DNA from: an uncultured Mycoplasmatota bacterium
GTDB taxonomy: Bacteria > Bacillota_I > Bacilli_A > RF39 > UBA660
Length of the DNA: 21,659 bases
Direction: 5' to 3'
Assembly: GCA_946494345.1 (NCBI GenBank)
Contig: CAMMBX010000008.1
Coordinates: forward strand, 1-21,659
This document shows positions 14,801-21,606 of this stretch, in pieces. The notes under the pieces were generated by a model. It worked only from the letters and a program-made list of their open reading frames with translations. It was not told the DNA's origin and made no database searches. The position numbers were made by a program, and so were the translations under genes. Positions within the stretch are counted from its first letter, which is position 1. Every line of letters begins with the position of its first letter.

Positions 14801-15487
14801 ATCTAAAATCATCCATTCTGGTTTTTGATTAGAACGGTAGAAAGCATCAAGTACATCTAGTCTTTTTAATAGTCTAGTTCTCTTTTGCCCTTGAGCAGTT
14901 TCTAGTTCTTTATTAATTTCATCAATATCATGTTTTAAATCTACTTTCTTAAGTAGTTCTTTAATCGCTTCAGCACCCATACCTACTTTGAAACCGTTAC
15001 CATATTTTTCATAATAGGCACGATATTCTTTTTCAGATAGAGTTTGTTTATTTTCAAGTGGAGCATTTCCTTTATCAATTACAACATAACTAACAAAGTA
15101 TAATACTTCTTCAAGGTCTCTTGGGCTCATATCAAGAACAAGTCCCATTCTTGAAGGTACTCCTTTAAAGAACCAGATATGAGAGACAGGACTAGCAAGT
15201 TCAATATGTCCCATTCTCTCACGTCTTACTTTAGATTTTGTTACTTCAACACCACAACGGTCACATACAATATTTTTGTAACGAACTCTTTTATATTTTC
15301 CACAAGCACATTCATAATCTTTAGTTGGTCCAAAGATTTTTTCACAGAATAAGCCATCACGTTCTGGACGAAGAGTACGATAGTTAATTGTTTCTGGTTT
15401 TTTTACTTCACCATAACTCCATTCACGAATTTTTTCAGGAGAAGCGATACCAATTCTAATGGCATCAAACTTATTTACTTCTATCAT
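11855..15487 (-). CDS. rpoC: RNA polymerase beta' subunit
   Basis: Catalytic subunit of the transcribing RNA polymerase. The 1210-aa length matches Bacillota enzymes (about 1200), without the large insertions of proteobacteria. The N-terminal zinc ribbon uses Cys60, Cys62, Cys75 and Cys78; the active-site NADFDGDQM is at 447-455, with Mg2+-binding Asp449, Asp451 and Asp453; a second zinc site is seen around CNTEKGVCRKC. Bridge-helix and trigger-loop motifs (GLMQKPNGDPIEIPV; GEPGTQLTMRTFHTGG) are intact. The protein ends in an acidic tail. The start ATG shares one base with the rpoB stop (TAATG), with AAAGGAG in the rpoB 3' end, indicating coupling and equal output of both large subunits. Confidence 0.99.
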   Translation of the reverse strand: MIEVNKFDAIRIGIASPEKIREWSYGEVKKPETINYRTLRPERDGLFCEKIFGPTKDYECACGKYKRVRYKNIVCDRCGVEVTKSKVRRERMGHIELASPVSHIWFFKGVPSRMGLVLDMSPRDLEEVLYFVSYVVIDKGNAPLENKQTLSEKEYRAYYEKYGNGFKVGMGAEAIKELLKKVDLKHDIDEINKELETAQGQKRTRLLKRLDVLDAFYRSNQKPEWMILDCIPVIPPELRPMIQLDGGRFATSDLNDLYRRVINRNNRLKKLIDLGAPGIIIQNEKRMLQEAVDALFDNGRRGRSVTGAGNRALKSLSSMLKGKQGRFRQNLLGKRVDYSGRSVIVVGPSLKMYQCGIPKEMALELFKPHVIHGLVERDIAHNIKAAKRLIENRDPVVWDIVEDVIKEHPVLLNRAPTLHRLGIQAFEPILVGGKAIRLHPLVCPAFNADFDGDQMAVHVPLSEEAQAEARTLMLGSGNILKPSDGKPIVTPAQDMVLGNYYITMEKAGEDGEGRVFKNANEALMAYERREITLHTRIAVPVDSFKYKLFTSSQKGKYLITTVGKIKFNEILPDSFPYINEPTDDNIQNITPNKYFLPKGANIKEEISKMPLVKPFAKGTLEKVIDQVFKRYKTTETSEMLDKMKDLGFYYSTIAGITISMSDVATSEHKQEYIDEGQALVNKINKQYTRGLITEEERHEKVIETWYGVKDKVQAELEEISEKQVDNPIFIMMHSKARGSISQFTQVAGMRGLMQKPNGDPIEIPVTSNFKEGLSVSEFFLSTHSARKGSADTALKTADSGYLTRRLVDVSQDIIVKEEDCGTEEGIVARDFVNEKTGAVIESLYDRIVGRFASKKVINPETKEVIVDKDEYITEALADKIIAAGIEEVEIRSILTCNTEKGVCRKCYGKNLATGNIVEIGEAVGVMAAQSIGEPGTQLTMRTFHTGGVAGGEDITQGLPRVQELFEARNPKGKATIAEIDGKVTKIAEDHGKYKISITNKVETKEHTTNYGAKLCVEKGDTVSCGDKLTEGAISPKELLDVTDPITTQEYILKEVQNTYRSQGVDIADKHIEIIARRMISKIRIIEGGDTKFLPGSLVNFREFTEGNKEVIISGKRPATGRPVLLGITKASLETDSFLSAASFQETTRILTDAAIHGKVDHLEGLKENVLIGKLIPAGTGLKKYRDIEYTLEDEFSDEEPLEKLEDEFME

Positions 15488-18400
15488 TATTCCTCATCTC
15501 CTTTGCTTAATTCGTTTTCTACATCTATTATATTTTCTTCATTAGACTCTGTTTCTGTACTTTCAGTTTCCTCTTCACTAGGTGTTTCTTTCTTTGGTTC
15601 CACATTTATTTTAGTTATATTTACTTCTTCATTTAATGGCTCTCCTGTATCATCATCGTTTTCTTCTATTTGTTTTAATCCTAATGCTTCTCCATCTTCA
15701 TTAATAATTGAAATATCAAGTCCTAAAGCTTGGAACTCTTTCATTAATACTCTAAATGATTCTGGAACCCCTGCTCTATTAACTTCTTCTCCTTTAACGA
15801 TGGCTTCATAGACTTTGACACGTCCAACAACATCATCGGATTTAACAGTCATCATTTCTTGAAGAGTATAAGCAGCACCATAAGCATATAGAGCCCAAAC
15901 TTCCATTTCTCCAAATCTTTGACCACCGAACTGAGCTTTACCTCCAAGTGGTTGTTGTGTTACTAAGGAGTAAGGTCCTGTACTTCTAGCATGTAGTTTA
16001 TCATCTACCATGTGGTGTAGTTTAATCATGTACATTACACCAACAGAGATACGGTTGTCAAATGGTTCACCAGTACGTCCATCATATAGAACAGTTTTAC
16101 CATCAGGGTCCATTCCAGCTTCGGCCATAATTTCTTCAATATCATCGATATGAGCACCATCGAAGACTGGTGTTGCGATATGTACACCTAACTTCTTAGC
16201 AGCCATACCCATATGTAATTCGAGGATTTGTCCTAAGTTCATACGAGATGGAACACCTTGTGGGTTAAGCATAATATCTACGGGACGTCCATCTGGTAAG
16301 TAAGGCATATCTTCTTGAGGTAAGATTAGGGAAATAACACCTTTATTACCATGACGACCTGACATTTTATCTCCTACTTGAATTTTACGTTTTTGAATGA
16401 TATAAACTCTTATTACTTTAGAGACACCTGCTGGTAATTCGTCATTATCTTTACGAGAGTAAATCTTAATATCATGAACAATACCATCTCCTCCATGTGG
16501 TACACGAAGGGAAGTATCTCTAACTTCACGAGTCTTTTCACCAAATATAGCATGTAATAGTTTCTCTTCACTAGATAACTCAGCCATTCCTTTAGGAGTT
16601 ACTTTACCAACTAAGATATCTCCTTCTTTAACTTCAGTACCAATTGTAACGATACCATTTTCATCAAGGTTTTTCTTAGCTTCTTCACTAACATTTGGAA
16701 TATCACGAGTAATTTCTTCTGGTCCTAGTTTAGTTTCACGACATTGCATCTCATAATCTTCTAGGTGAAGTGATGTATATTTATCATCTTTAACTAGGTT
16801 TTCATTAAGGATTACGGCATCCTCATAGTTATATCCATTGAAAGTCATGAAAGCGACTACAACATTTTTACCTAAAGCAAGTTCTCCTTGATCACAACTA
16901 TTACCATCAGCGATAATATCACCCATCTTAACTTTGTCTCCTGCTCTAACAATTGGTCTTTGATGTGAACAAATACTAGAGTTTGCAAGTTCAAAGTTAG
17001 CAAGGTAATATGTATCTTTACCTTTAGCATTAGCGATAATGATTTTCTTAGCATCTACATAGTCAACAATACCATCAGCTTTAGCGATAACACATACTCC
17101 TGAGTCTTTAGCAGCGATATGTTCAACACCTGTTCCAATGAATGGAGCTTCTGTTTTTAATAATGGCATAGCTTGACGTTGCATGTTAGCACCCATCAAA
17201 GCACGAGTTGCATCATCATGCTCTAGGAATGGAATACAACTTGTTGTTACTGATACAACTTGTTGAGGTGATACATCGATGTAATCTACTTGTTCAGGTT
17301 TAGCAAGAATGTTTTCATCTCTAAATCTTGCAGCGACTGTTTTATCAATAATGACATTATCTTCATTAGTATTAACTGTTGATTGAGAGATGATATAGTC
17401 TTGTTCTTCATCTGCTGTTAAATAAACTACTTCATCTGTAATCTTACAGTTTTCTACTTTACGATATGGAGTCATAATAAATCCATATTCATCTATTTTA
17501 GCATAACTTGCTAATGATGTTATAAGTCCAATGTTTTGTCCTTCTGGTGACTCGATAGGACAAATTCTACCATAGTGAGAAGCATTAACGTCACGTACTT
17601 CTACACCTGCTCTATCACGAGATAATCCACCTGGTCCTAAAGCTGACAAACGACGTTTGTTAGTAAGTTCAGCGATAGGGTTAGTTTGGTCCATGAATTG
17701 TGATAATTGAGATGAACCAAAAAATTCTTTCATAGCAGCGGTAACTGGTCTAATGTTGATTAATGTCTTAGGAGTTACTTCTTCCATCTCTTGAGTAGTC
17801 ATTCGCTCACGAATAACTCTTTCCATACGAGAAATACCAATTCTAAATTGATTTTGTAATAATTCTCCTACTTGTCTAATACGACGGTTACCTAAATGGT
17901 CAATTTCATCATAATTACCTACACCATGTAATAGGTTTAAGTAATATGATACAGCAGCATAAACATCTGATATTGTTAGACGTTTAGAATCAATTGTCTG
18001 GTCATTACCAATAACAATTAATTTTTTCTTTTTATCATTTGGGTCAAGAATTGTAATCTTTTGAATTTTGTTATATGTATCAAGTTCATCATTAATTTGT
18101 ACTTCTTCTACACCATAACCATTTTTAAAGATTTCTCTTAACTCTTCTAAAACATCTTTAGTTACAACTGTTCCTTTAGGATATTTAGTCTCTCCATCAA
18201 TTACTATATCTTCAGCAAGTGTTTGATTTAACAAACGATCTACAATATTTAGTTTACGATTAAATTTATAACGTCCTACTTTTGCTAAATCATATCTAAA
18301 TTCATCGAAGAATCTAGTAATAATATGGTTTTTAGATGAATCTAGTGTTGCAGGTTCACCTGGTCTTAATTTTTCATAAATCTCAATTAAAGCTTCATCT

Positions 18401-19086
18401 AAGTTTTTAGTTGCATCTTTAGCGATAGTATTTTTAAGATAATCATCTTCACCAAATAATTTTAAAATATCATCATCGCTAGAAAGACCAAAAGCACGTA
18501 ATAATGTTGTTAAGGTTACTTTTCTAGTTCTATCTATTCTTACATATAATACATCTCTTGCATCAGCTTCGAACTCTAACCAAGTACCACGAGTTGGTAT
18601 AATTTGAGAAGTAATTAATTCACGACCATTTTTATCAATTTCATGATTAAAATATACACTTGGTGAACGAACAAGTTGTGATACAATAACACGTTCTGCT
18701 CCATTTATTATAAATGTTCCACTATCAGTCATGATTGGCATATCTCCAAGGAAGATTTCTTGTTCTTTTACTTCTCCTGTCTCACGATTAAAAAGACGCA
18801 CTTCTACTTTTAGTGGTGCTGCATAAGTAGTCTCTCTATCTTTGCTAGCTTTGATAGAGTATCTTGGCTCTTCGAAATGATAATCACCAAACTCTAAAGA
18901 TAGTGTTCCTGAAAAGTTTTCAACTGGAAATAAATCTTCAAAAACTTCTTTGATTCCTGTTGTTACAAACCAATCATAAGACTTCTTTTGAATTTCCAAT
19001 AAATCCTTTAGTTCATAAGTATTTCTTATTCTTGAATAATTTCTTCTTTTACGTTTTTTTCCATATTCTACAATTTTATATGACAC
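15487..19086 (-). CDS. rpoB: RNA polymerase beta subunit
   Basis: Second large subunit of RNA polymerase, 1199 aa, with a length and layout typical of Bacillota. The rifampicin pocket reads GSSQLSQFMDQTNPIAELTN then KRRLSALGPGG; positions equivalent to E. coli Gln513, Asp516, Arg529 and Ser531 are conserved (Gln463, Asp466, Arg479, Ser481), but the His526 position is Asn476. The C-terminal clamp-binding region (GGKAQFGGQRFGEMEVWAL) is intact and is followed by an acidic tail of about 60 residues rich in Glu and Thr, ending KGDEE, which varies between species. The start is a GTG preceded by GGGGTGA at 6-nt spacing. It follows the methyltransferase gene by about 95 nt, a gap that also holds a possible promoter. 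Confidence 0.99.
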   Translation of the reverse strand: MSYKIVEYGKKRKRRNYSRIRNTYELKDLLEIQKKSYDWFVTTGIKEVFEDLFPVENFSGTLSLEFGDYHFEEPRYSIKASKDRETTYAAPLKVEVRLFNRETGEVKEQEIFLGDMPIMTDSGTFIINGAERVIVSQLVRSPSVYFNHEIDKNGRELITSQIIPTRGTWLEFEADARDVLYVRIDRTRKVTLTTLLRAFGLSSDDDILKLFGEDDYLKNTIAKDATKNLDEALIEIYEKLRPGEPATLDSSKNHIITRFFDEFRYDLAKVGRYKFNRKLNIVDRLLNQTLAEDIVIDGETKYPKGTVVTKDVLEELREIFKNGYGVEEVQINDELDTYNKIQKITILDPNDKKKKLIVIGNDQTIDSKRLTISDVYAAVSYYLNLLHGVGNYDEIDHLGNRRIRQVGELLQNQFRIGISRMERVIRERMTTQEMEEVTPKTLINIRPVTAAMKEFFGSSQLSQFMDQTNPIAELTNKRRLSALGPGGLSRDRAGVEVRDVNASHYGRICPIESPEGQNIGLITSLASYAKIDEYGFIMTPYRKVENCKITDEVVYLTADEEQDYIISQSTVNTNEDNVIIDKTVAARFRDENILAKPEQVDYIDVSPQQVVSVTTSCIPFLEHDDATRALMGANMQRQAMPLLKTEAPFIGTGVEHIAAKDSGVCVIAKADGIVDYVDAKKIIIANAKGKDTYYLANFELANSSICSHQRPIVRAGDKVKMGDIIADGNSCDQGELALGKNVVVAFMTFNGYNYEDAVILNENLVKDDKYTSLHLEDYEMQCRETKLGPEEITRDIPNVSEEAKKNLDENGIVTIGTEVKEGDILVGKVTPKGMAELSSEEKLLHAIFGEKTREVRDTSLRVPHGGDGIVHDIKIYSRKDNDELPAGVSKVIRVYIIQKRKIQVGDKMSGRHGNKGVISLILPQEDMPYLPDGRPVDIMLNPQGVPSRMNLGQILELHMGMAAKKLGVHIATPVFDGAHIDDIEEIMAEAGMDPDGKTVLYDGRTGEPFDNRISVGVMYMIKLHHMVDDKLHARSTGPYSLVTQQPLGGKAQFGGQRFGEMEVWALYAYGAAYTLQEMMTVKSDDVVGRVKVYEAIVKGEEVNRAGVPESFRVLMKEFQALGLDISIINEDGEALGLKQIEENDDDTGEPLNEEVNITKINVEPKKETPSEEETESTETESNEENIIDVENELSKGDEE

Positions 19087-19153
19087 TCAAATTCACCCCA
19101 TTACCATAGTTTTTTACATTTTATTATTTAAAAAAATAATACATTGCCAATTT

Positions 19154-19185
19154 ATATTATTAACATATATTTATCAACAAGTCAA
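19154..19185 (-). promoter_or_regulatory. Possible internal promoter before rpoB
   Basis: On the minus strand TTGACT (19180-19185, overlapping the methyltransferase stop codon) and a second TTGATA (19172-19177) precede A/T-rich -10 candidates around 19154-19162 (TAATAA, TAATAT). None combines a consensus -10 with a 17-bp spacer, so the exact promoter is uncertain. It would allow rpoBC to be made independently of the methyltransferase. Confidence 0.3.
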
Positions 19186-19772
19186 CATATTTTTGCACTA
19201 ATTATATAAAAACCTTTACTTTTATTAACAATACTTACATCATAGTATTTTTTTAGGTCAAAAATTGTCGACTTAGCCCCTTGTTCTTTTCTTATTACTA
19301 AATACATTACTCCATCAGGTTCCAAATGGCTTCTAGCATTAAGCAAAATATCATAAACTATTTTTTTCCCTGCTCTAATTGGTGGATTAGTAATAATTGT
19401 TTTATATTTCTTAGTAATGTTTTCATAACAGTTACTTTCAAAGATATTTATATTAGAACATTTATTTTCTTTAACATTTCGTTTTGATAAATGTAAAGCT
19501 CTTTTATTAATATCTATCATATCGACATTTAAATTAGTTTTTTTATTAATAATAATCCCCAAAACACCATAACCGCAACCAACATCAAGTATTGGGCCTT
19601 TTAGATCTTCATATGGCAGTGATTCTAAAAGTAATTTACTACCATAATCTAAACCATGTTTAGCAAAGACGCCATTGTCCGTATAAAAAATAAAGTTTTG
19701 ATCAAAAAGAGTGGTTGTAGTTTTTTTTAATTTACTAGGGAGATTTTGGTCATTTTCAAAGTAATGACTCAT
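19182..19772 (-). CDS. Class I SAM-dependent methyltransferase (RsmC/YbxB-like)
   Basis: A 196-aa protein, probably an rRNA guanine-N2 methyltransferase: the family includes RsmC and RlmG, and the same gene (ybxB) lies between rplL and rpoB in Bacillus. The AdoMet-binding motif I is DVGCGYG (residues 63-69), and the catalytic NPPIRAGK (129-136) is the N-P-P-F/I signature of guanine-N2 enzymes. YTDNGVFAKHGLDYGS near residue 30 is the usual N-terminal motif of the small YbxB type. The start ATG at 19770-19772 follows GAGGTGATG at normal spacing. A longer frame opening at 19856 is rejected because it would begin inside the -10 box and read through the leader hairpin. The exact target base cannot be told from sequence. 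Confidence 0.9.
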   Translation of the reverse strand: MSHYFENDQNLPSKLKKTTTTLFDQNFIFYTDNGVFAKHGLDYGSKLLLESLPYEDLKGPILDVGCGYGVLGIIINKKTNLNVDMIDINKRALHLSKRNVKENKCSNINIFESNCYENITKKYKTIITNPPIRAGKKIVYDILLNARSHLEPDGVMYLVIRKEQGAKSTIFDLKKYYDVSIVNKSKGFYIISAKIC

Positions 19773-19796
19773 TAACATCACCTCAAAACAAAGAAA

Positions 19797-19834
19797 GAGA
19801 CAACCCATTATACAAAAAGTATATAGTTTGTCTC
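19797..19834 (-). promoter_or_regulatory. Hairpin leader of the methyltransferase-rpoBC unit
   Basis: GAGACAA (minus strand, 19828-19834) pairs with TTGTCTC (19797-19803). An inner 5-bp stem (TATAC with GTATA) closes a 5-nt loop. The 3' arm is followed by TTTCTTTGTTTT, an interrupted T-tract like that of a weak or conditional terminator. An AAAGGAG motif overlaps the outer 5' arm without an obvious start codon at normal distance. It may be an attenuator or an mRNA-stabilising 5' hairpin; I know no named family that it matches. Confidence 0.5.
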
Positions 19835-19847
19835 CTTTCGTAGTGTT

Positions 19848-19876
19848 ATAATACACTATTTTTCCTATTTCGTCAA
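19848..19876 (-). promoter_or_regulatory. Promoter of the methyltransferase-rpoB-rpoC unit
   Basis: TTGACG (19871-19876), a 17-bp spacer and TATTAT (19848-19853) on the minus strand, each 5 of 6. The start site would be near 19841, giving a leader of about 69 nt. Confidence 0.7.
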
Positions 19877-20008
19877 CACTTTTTTGCGAAGTTGTTTCTC
19901 AAAATTGGCATTTGACAGTTTTGAAGTTATATCAAGGTAGTCAGAACTTATTAAATATTCTTTTTTAATGTGTTTTATATTAACATAATTTATATAGAAA
20001 TAAAAGAT
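19865..20008 (-). other. Open frame continuing past the zinc-ribbon gene's stop
   Basis: The 152-bp gap after the zinc-ribbon gene stays open for 47 codons in that gene's own frame, from its TAA (20009-20011) to a TAG (19865-19867). It includes a protein-like stretch (EYLISSDYLDITSKLSNANF, then EKQLRKK). No start codon with a ribosome binding site is present. It may be the lost C-terminus of the zinc-ribbon protein, a gene remnant, or chance. Confidence 0.25.
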
Positions 20009-20647
20009 TTAATACCAAGTTACTCTTATAATAATAGTTATCATTGTAATTAGTAAATATAATGTAGATATTATAAATGCAAGATAACCTAAAACATGAT
20101 GATTTAGAAGCTTCTTTTTTATAGTAGTTATTACTAACTTAAGCAATGTAAAGACTATAAGTATTAATATTGGAATCAATAATAAAGATAGATAAATTAC
20201 ATGCCCATTGTTTGCTAATGCTAATGGATAGAAAAAAGGAAAGCAAATGCTTATACTTATAAAGATACTAAAGTATAAGTTTAATATTAACGATAATAAG
20301 GAAAAGTTCTTATAATAGATGAATAATGCTAGGGGTATAAATATTATTAACCATAAGGGATAAGCAGTTATAGTTTTAAAAAGAAAAGGATAATCTTCAA
20401 TATAAGTAAAGTAATAGTAACTTAAGAAGTATGCTAGTAATATTATAATGACACTTACGATTAAAAGAGGTGCTTCTTTCTTAAAACTAAACTTCTTATT
20501 TCTTACATCATCTTTAAAACTTTCATATGAACTTTTCTTTAAATCTACTTCTTTTATATCTTTATATATTTCTTTATTAATGGTACCACAGTTTGGACAG
20601 CTAAATAAATTATCTTTATATTCTTTTTTACAATTAGGACATTTCAT
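20009..20647 (-). CDS. Zinc-ribbon multi-pass membrane protein
   Basis: A 212-aa protein starting with a zinc ribbon made of two CPNC knuckles (Cys3/Cys6 and Cys17/Cys20), a charged linker of about 35 residues, and then about five hydrophobic segments (roughly 59-81, 92-112, 114-143, 150-175 and 186-208). The ribbon would face the cytoplasm. No catalytic motif is visible and I cannot name a function. Such zinc-ribbon plus membrane-helix proteins are common and mostly uncharacterised in gut Bacillota. The start is the ATG at 20645-20647, with AAGGTGA at about 5-nt spacing; the GTG three codons earlier overlaps that motif. It lies between rplL and the methyltransferase-rpoBC unit, where relatives normally have no gene. 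Confidence 0.65.
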   Translation of the reverse strand: MKCPNCKKEYKDNLFSCPNCGTINKEIYKDIKEVDLKKSSYESFKDDVRNKKFSFKKEAPLLIVSVIIILLAYFLSYYYFTYIEDYPFLFKTITAYPLWLIIFIPLALFIYYKNFSLLSLILNLYFSIFISISICFPFFYPLALANNGHVIYLSLLLIPILILIVFTLLKLVITTIKKKLLNHHVLGYLAFIISTLYLLITMITIIIRVTWY

Positions 20648-20665
20648 ATCTCTCACCTTTATTTT

Positions 20666-20674
20666 AGTATAACA
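20666..20674 (-). promoter_or_regulatory. Extended -10 promoter of the zinc-ribbon gene
   Basis: TGTTATACT on the minus strand is an extended -10 (TGn plus TATACT, 5 of 6) just after the preceding terminator. The -35 region has no match. The leader would be only about 12 nt long. Confidence 0.4.
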
Positions 20675-20683
20675 AGCTTCGCT

Positions 20684-20712
20684 AAAAAGAAAAAGAGGCT
20701 TTGATTCCTCTT
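20684..20712 (-). terminator. Terminator of the anchored surface protein gene
   Basis: AAGAGG (minus strand, 20707-20712) pairs with CCTCTT (20693-20698) around an 8-nt loop and is followed by TTTCTTTTT. It lies directly after the stop codon at 20716-20718. Confidence 0.75.
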
Positions 20713-20715
20713 CTA

Positions 20716-21423
20716 CTAATTATTATTTGTACTATTTATCATAGGTGCTAAGTCATAAAGGGTTCCATCTTTAGTTTGAGCTAGTACTGTGACACTACTA
20801 CTTATTCCAGATGTAACATTAGCTGTATAGAACTTAACAACATCTTTAACATTTGATATAGTTTGATATGTTGTAAGTCCCTCTACTCCATTAGTAGATA
20901 ATGTTTGATAAACTGGAATATATGAAACTGTTCCATCTTCCATTAAGAATAAGATAACATCACCTGTTCTATCTTGGCCAATACCACTAAATAAAACATC
21001 ATTTACTTTGTTATTAAAAGTTATTGTCTGACTTTCTAAAACACCTTCTTCTATACCAGTTAGGTCCCAATTTAATAGATATGTGTTAGAAAGAGTTGCT
21101 CTATTATAACTTAAAGTAGCAATTTTTCCTGTTTCATCAATACTAACATTAATAGTGCCACTATAGTTTGCTAAAGTGTATGAACTTTCTCCACCATTCT
21201 TTATATTACTAGTATCAAAATCTAAAGAATTAGCATTTGTATCTTCCTCTGTTGTTTCATTATCTTCTTCATTATTAGTTTCTGTTTTTTCAGTTTCGTC
21301 TACCTGGCCAAATGTTAAATAACCTAGACTATATGCTGTAAAGAGTACGCCTCCACAAATTATTATTCCTAATAATATTCCTAAAAAAACATGTAACCCC
21401 GTTTTACTCTTTTTCGCTTCCAT
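20716..21423 (-). CDS. N-terminally anchored extracytoplasmic protein, unknown
   Basis: A 235-aa protein with a short basic N-terminus (MEAKKSKTG), one hydrophobic segment (about residues 11-34), a low-complexity Glu/Thr/Asn linker (about 42-68), and a C-terminal domain of about 165 residues rich in Ser, Thr, Val and aromatic residues with a beta-strand pattern. There is no cysteine lipobox, so it is probably a signal-anchored protein with the domain outside the cell. Stretches such as VILFLMEDGTVSYIPVY and VTVLAQTKDGTLYDLAP resemble blades of beta-propeller-like repeats, but there are too few for a full propeller. Function unknown. The start ATG has AGGAGG at 7-nt spacing. It is flanked by terminators and so forms a one-gene unit. 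Confidence 0.7.
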   Translation of the reverse strand: MEAKKSKTGLHVFLGILLGIIICGGVLFTAYSLGYLTFGQVDETEKTETNNEEDNETTEEDTNANSLDFDTSNIKNGGESSYTLANYSGTINVSIDETGKIATLSYNRATLSNTYLLNWDLTGIEEGVLESQTITFNNKVNDVLFSGIGQDRTGDVILFLMEDGTVSYIPVYQTLSTNGVEGLTTYQTISNVKDVVKFYTANVTSGISSSVTVLAQTKDGTLYDLAPMINSTNNN

Positions 21424-21460
21424 AATTTTATCCTCCTATTTTTAATATAACACAAAAAGA

Positions 21461-21507
21461 CAAAAAAAAGAAGCTAATTACTTAACTTCAACAGTAGCAC
21501 CAGCTTC
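21461..21507 (-). terminator. Terminator of rplL, overlapping its coding end
   Basis: GAAGCT (minus strand, 21502-21507, in the codons for EAG) pairs with AGCTTC (21470-21475), with an inner TACT/AGTA stem, followed by eight T. The rplL stop (21478-21480) lies inside the hairpin. Confidence 0.6.
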
Positions 21508-21606
21508 TTCTAATTTTGCTTTAATTTCATTAGCTTCTTCAACAGAAATGTTTTCTTTAATTGGTGAACCAGCATTATCAACTAAGTCTTTAGACTCTTT
21601 TAATCC
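21478..21606 (-). CDS. rplL: Ribosomal protein bL12 (L7/L12), C-terminal end only
   Basis: The last 42 residues of the ribosomal stalk protein L7/L12, which recruits translation GTPases: GLKESKDLVDNAGSPIKENI, then SVEEANEIKAKLEEAGATVE and VK. This matches the C-terminal domain (GLKEAKDLV-x-x-AP, with Ala-Pro replaced by Gly-Ser-Pro here). Upstream of 21606 the expected T-G-L before GLKE is absent, and the frame runs into TAG at 21646-21648, so the rest of the gene is not contiguous here. The position before the rpoB region fits the normal rplJ-rplL-rpoB order. I treat the break as an assembly edge, with real disruption as the alternative; an organism would not survive loss of its only copy. 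Confidence 0.85.
   Translation of the reverse strand, partial: GLKESKDLVDNAGSPIKENISVEEANEIKAKLEEAGATVEVK

Noticed and set aside
15487..19086. UGA as a tryptophan codon (Mycoplasma code)
   Set aside because: Full-length rpoB and rpoC contain no in-frame UGA, and UGA is used as a stop in several genes, including an ATGA overlap at 2612-2615.
19773..19856. 28-residue N-terminal extension of the methyltransferase
   Set aside because: It begins in the -10 box and runs through the leader hairpin; the ATG at 19772 has its own good ribosome binding site and matches the family start.
19870..19875. TGACGAA-like 0A box match in the methyltransferase promoter
   Set aside because: It coincides with the -35 hexamer TTGACG, which explains the bases without Spo0A.
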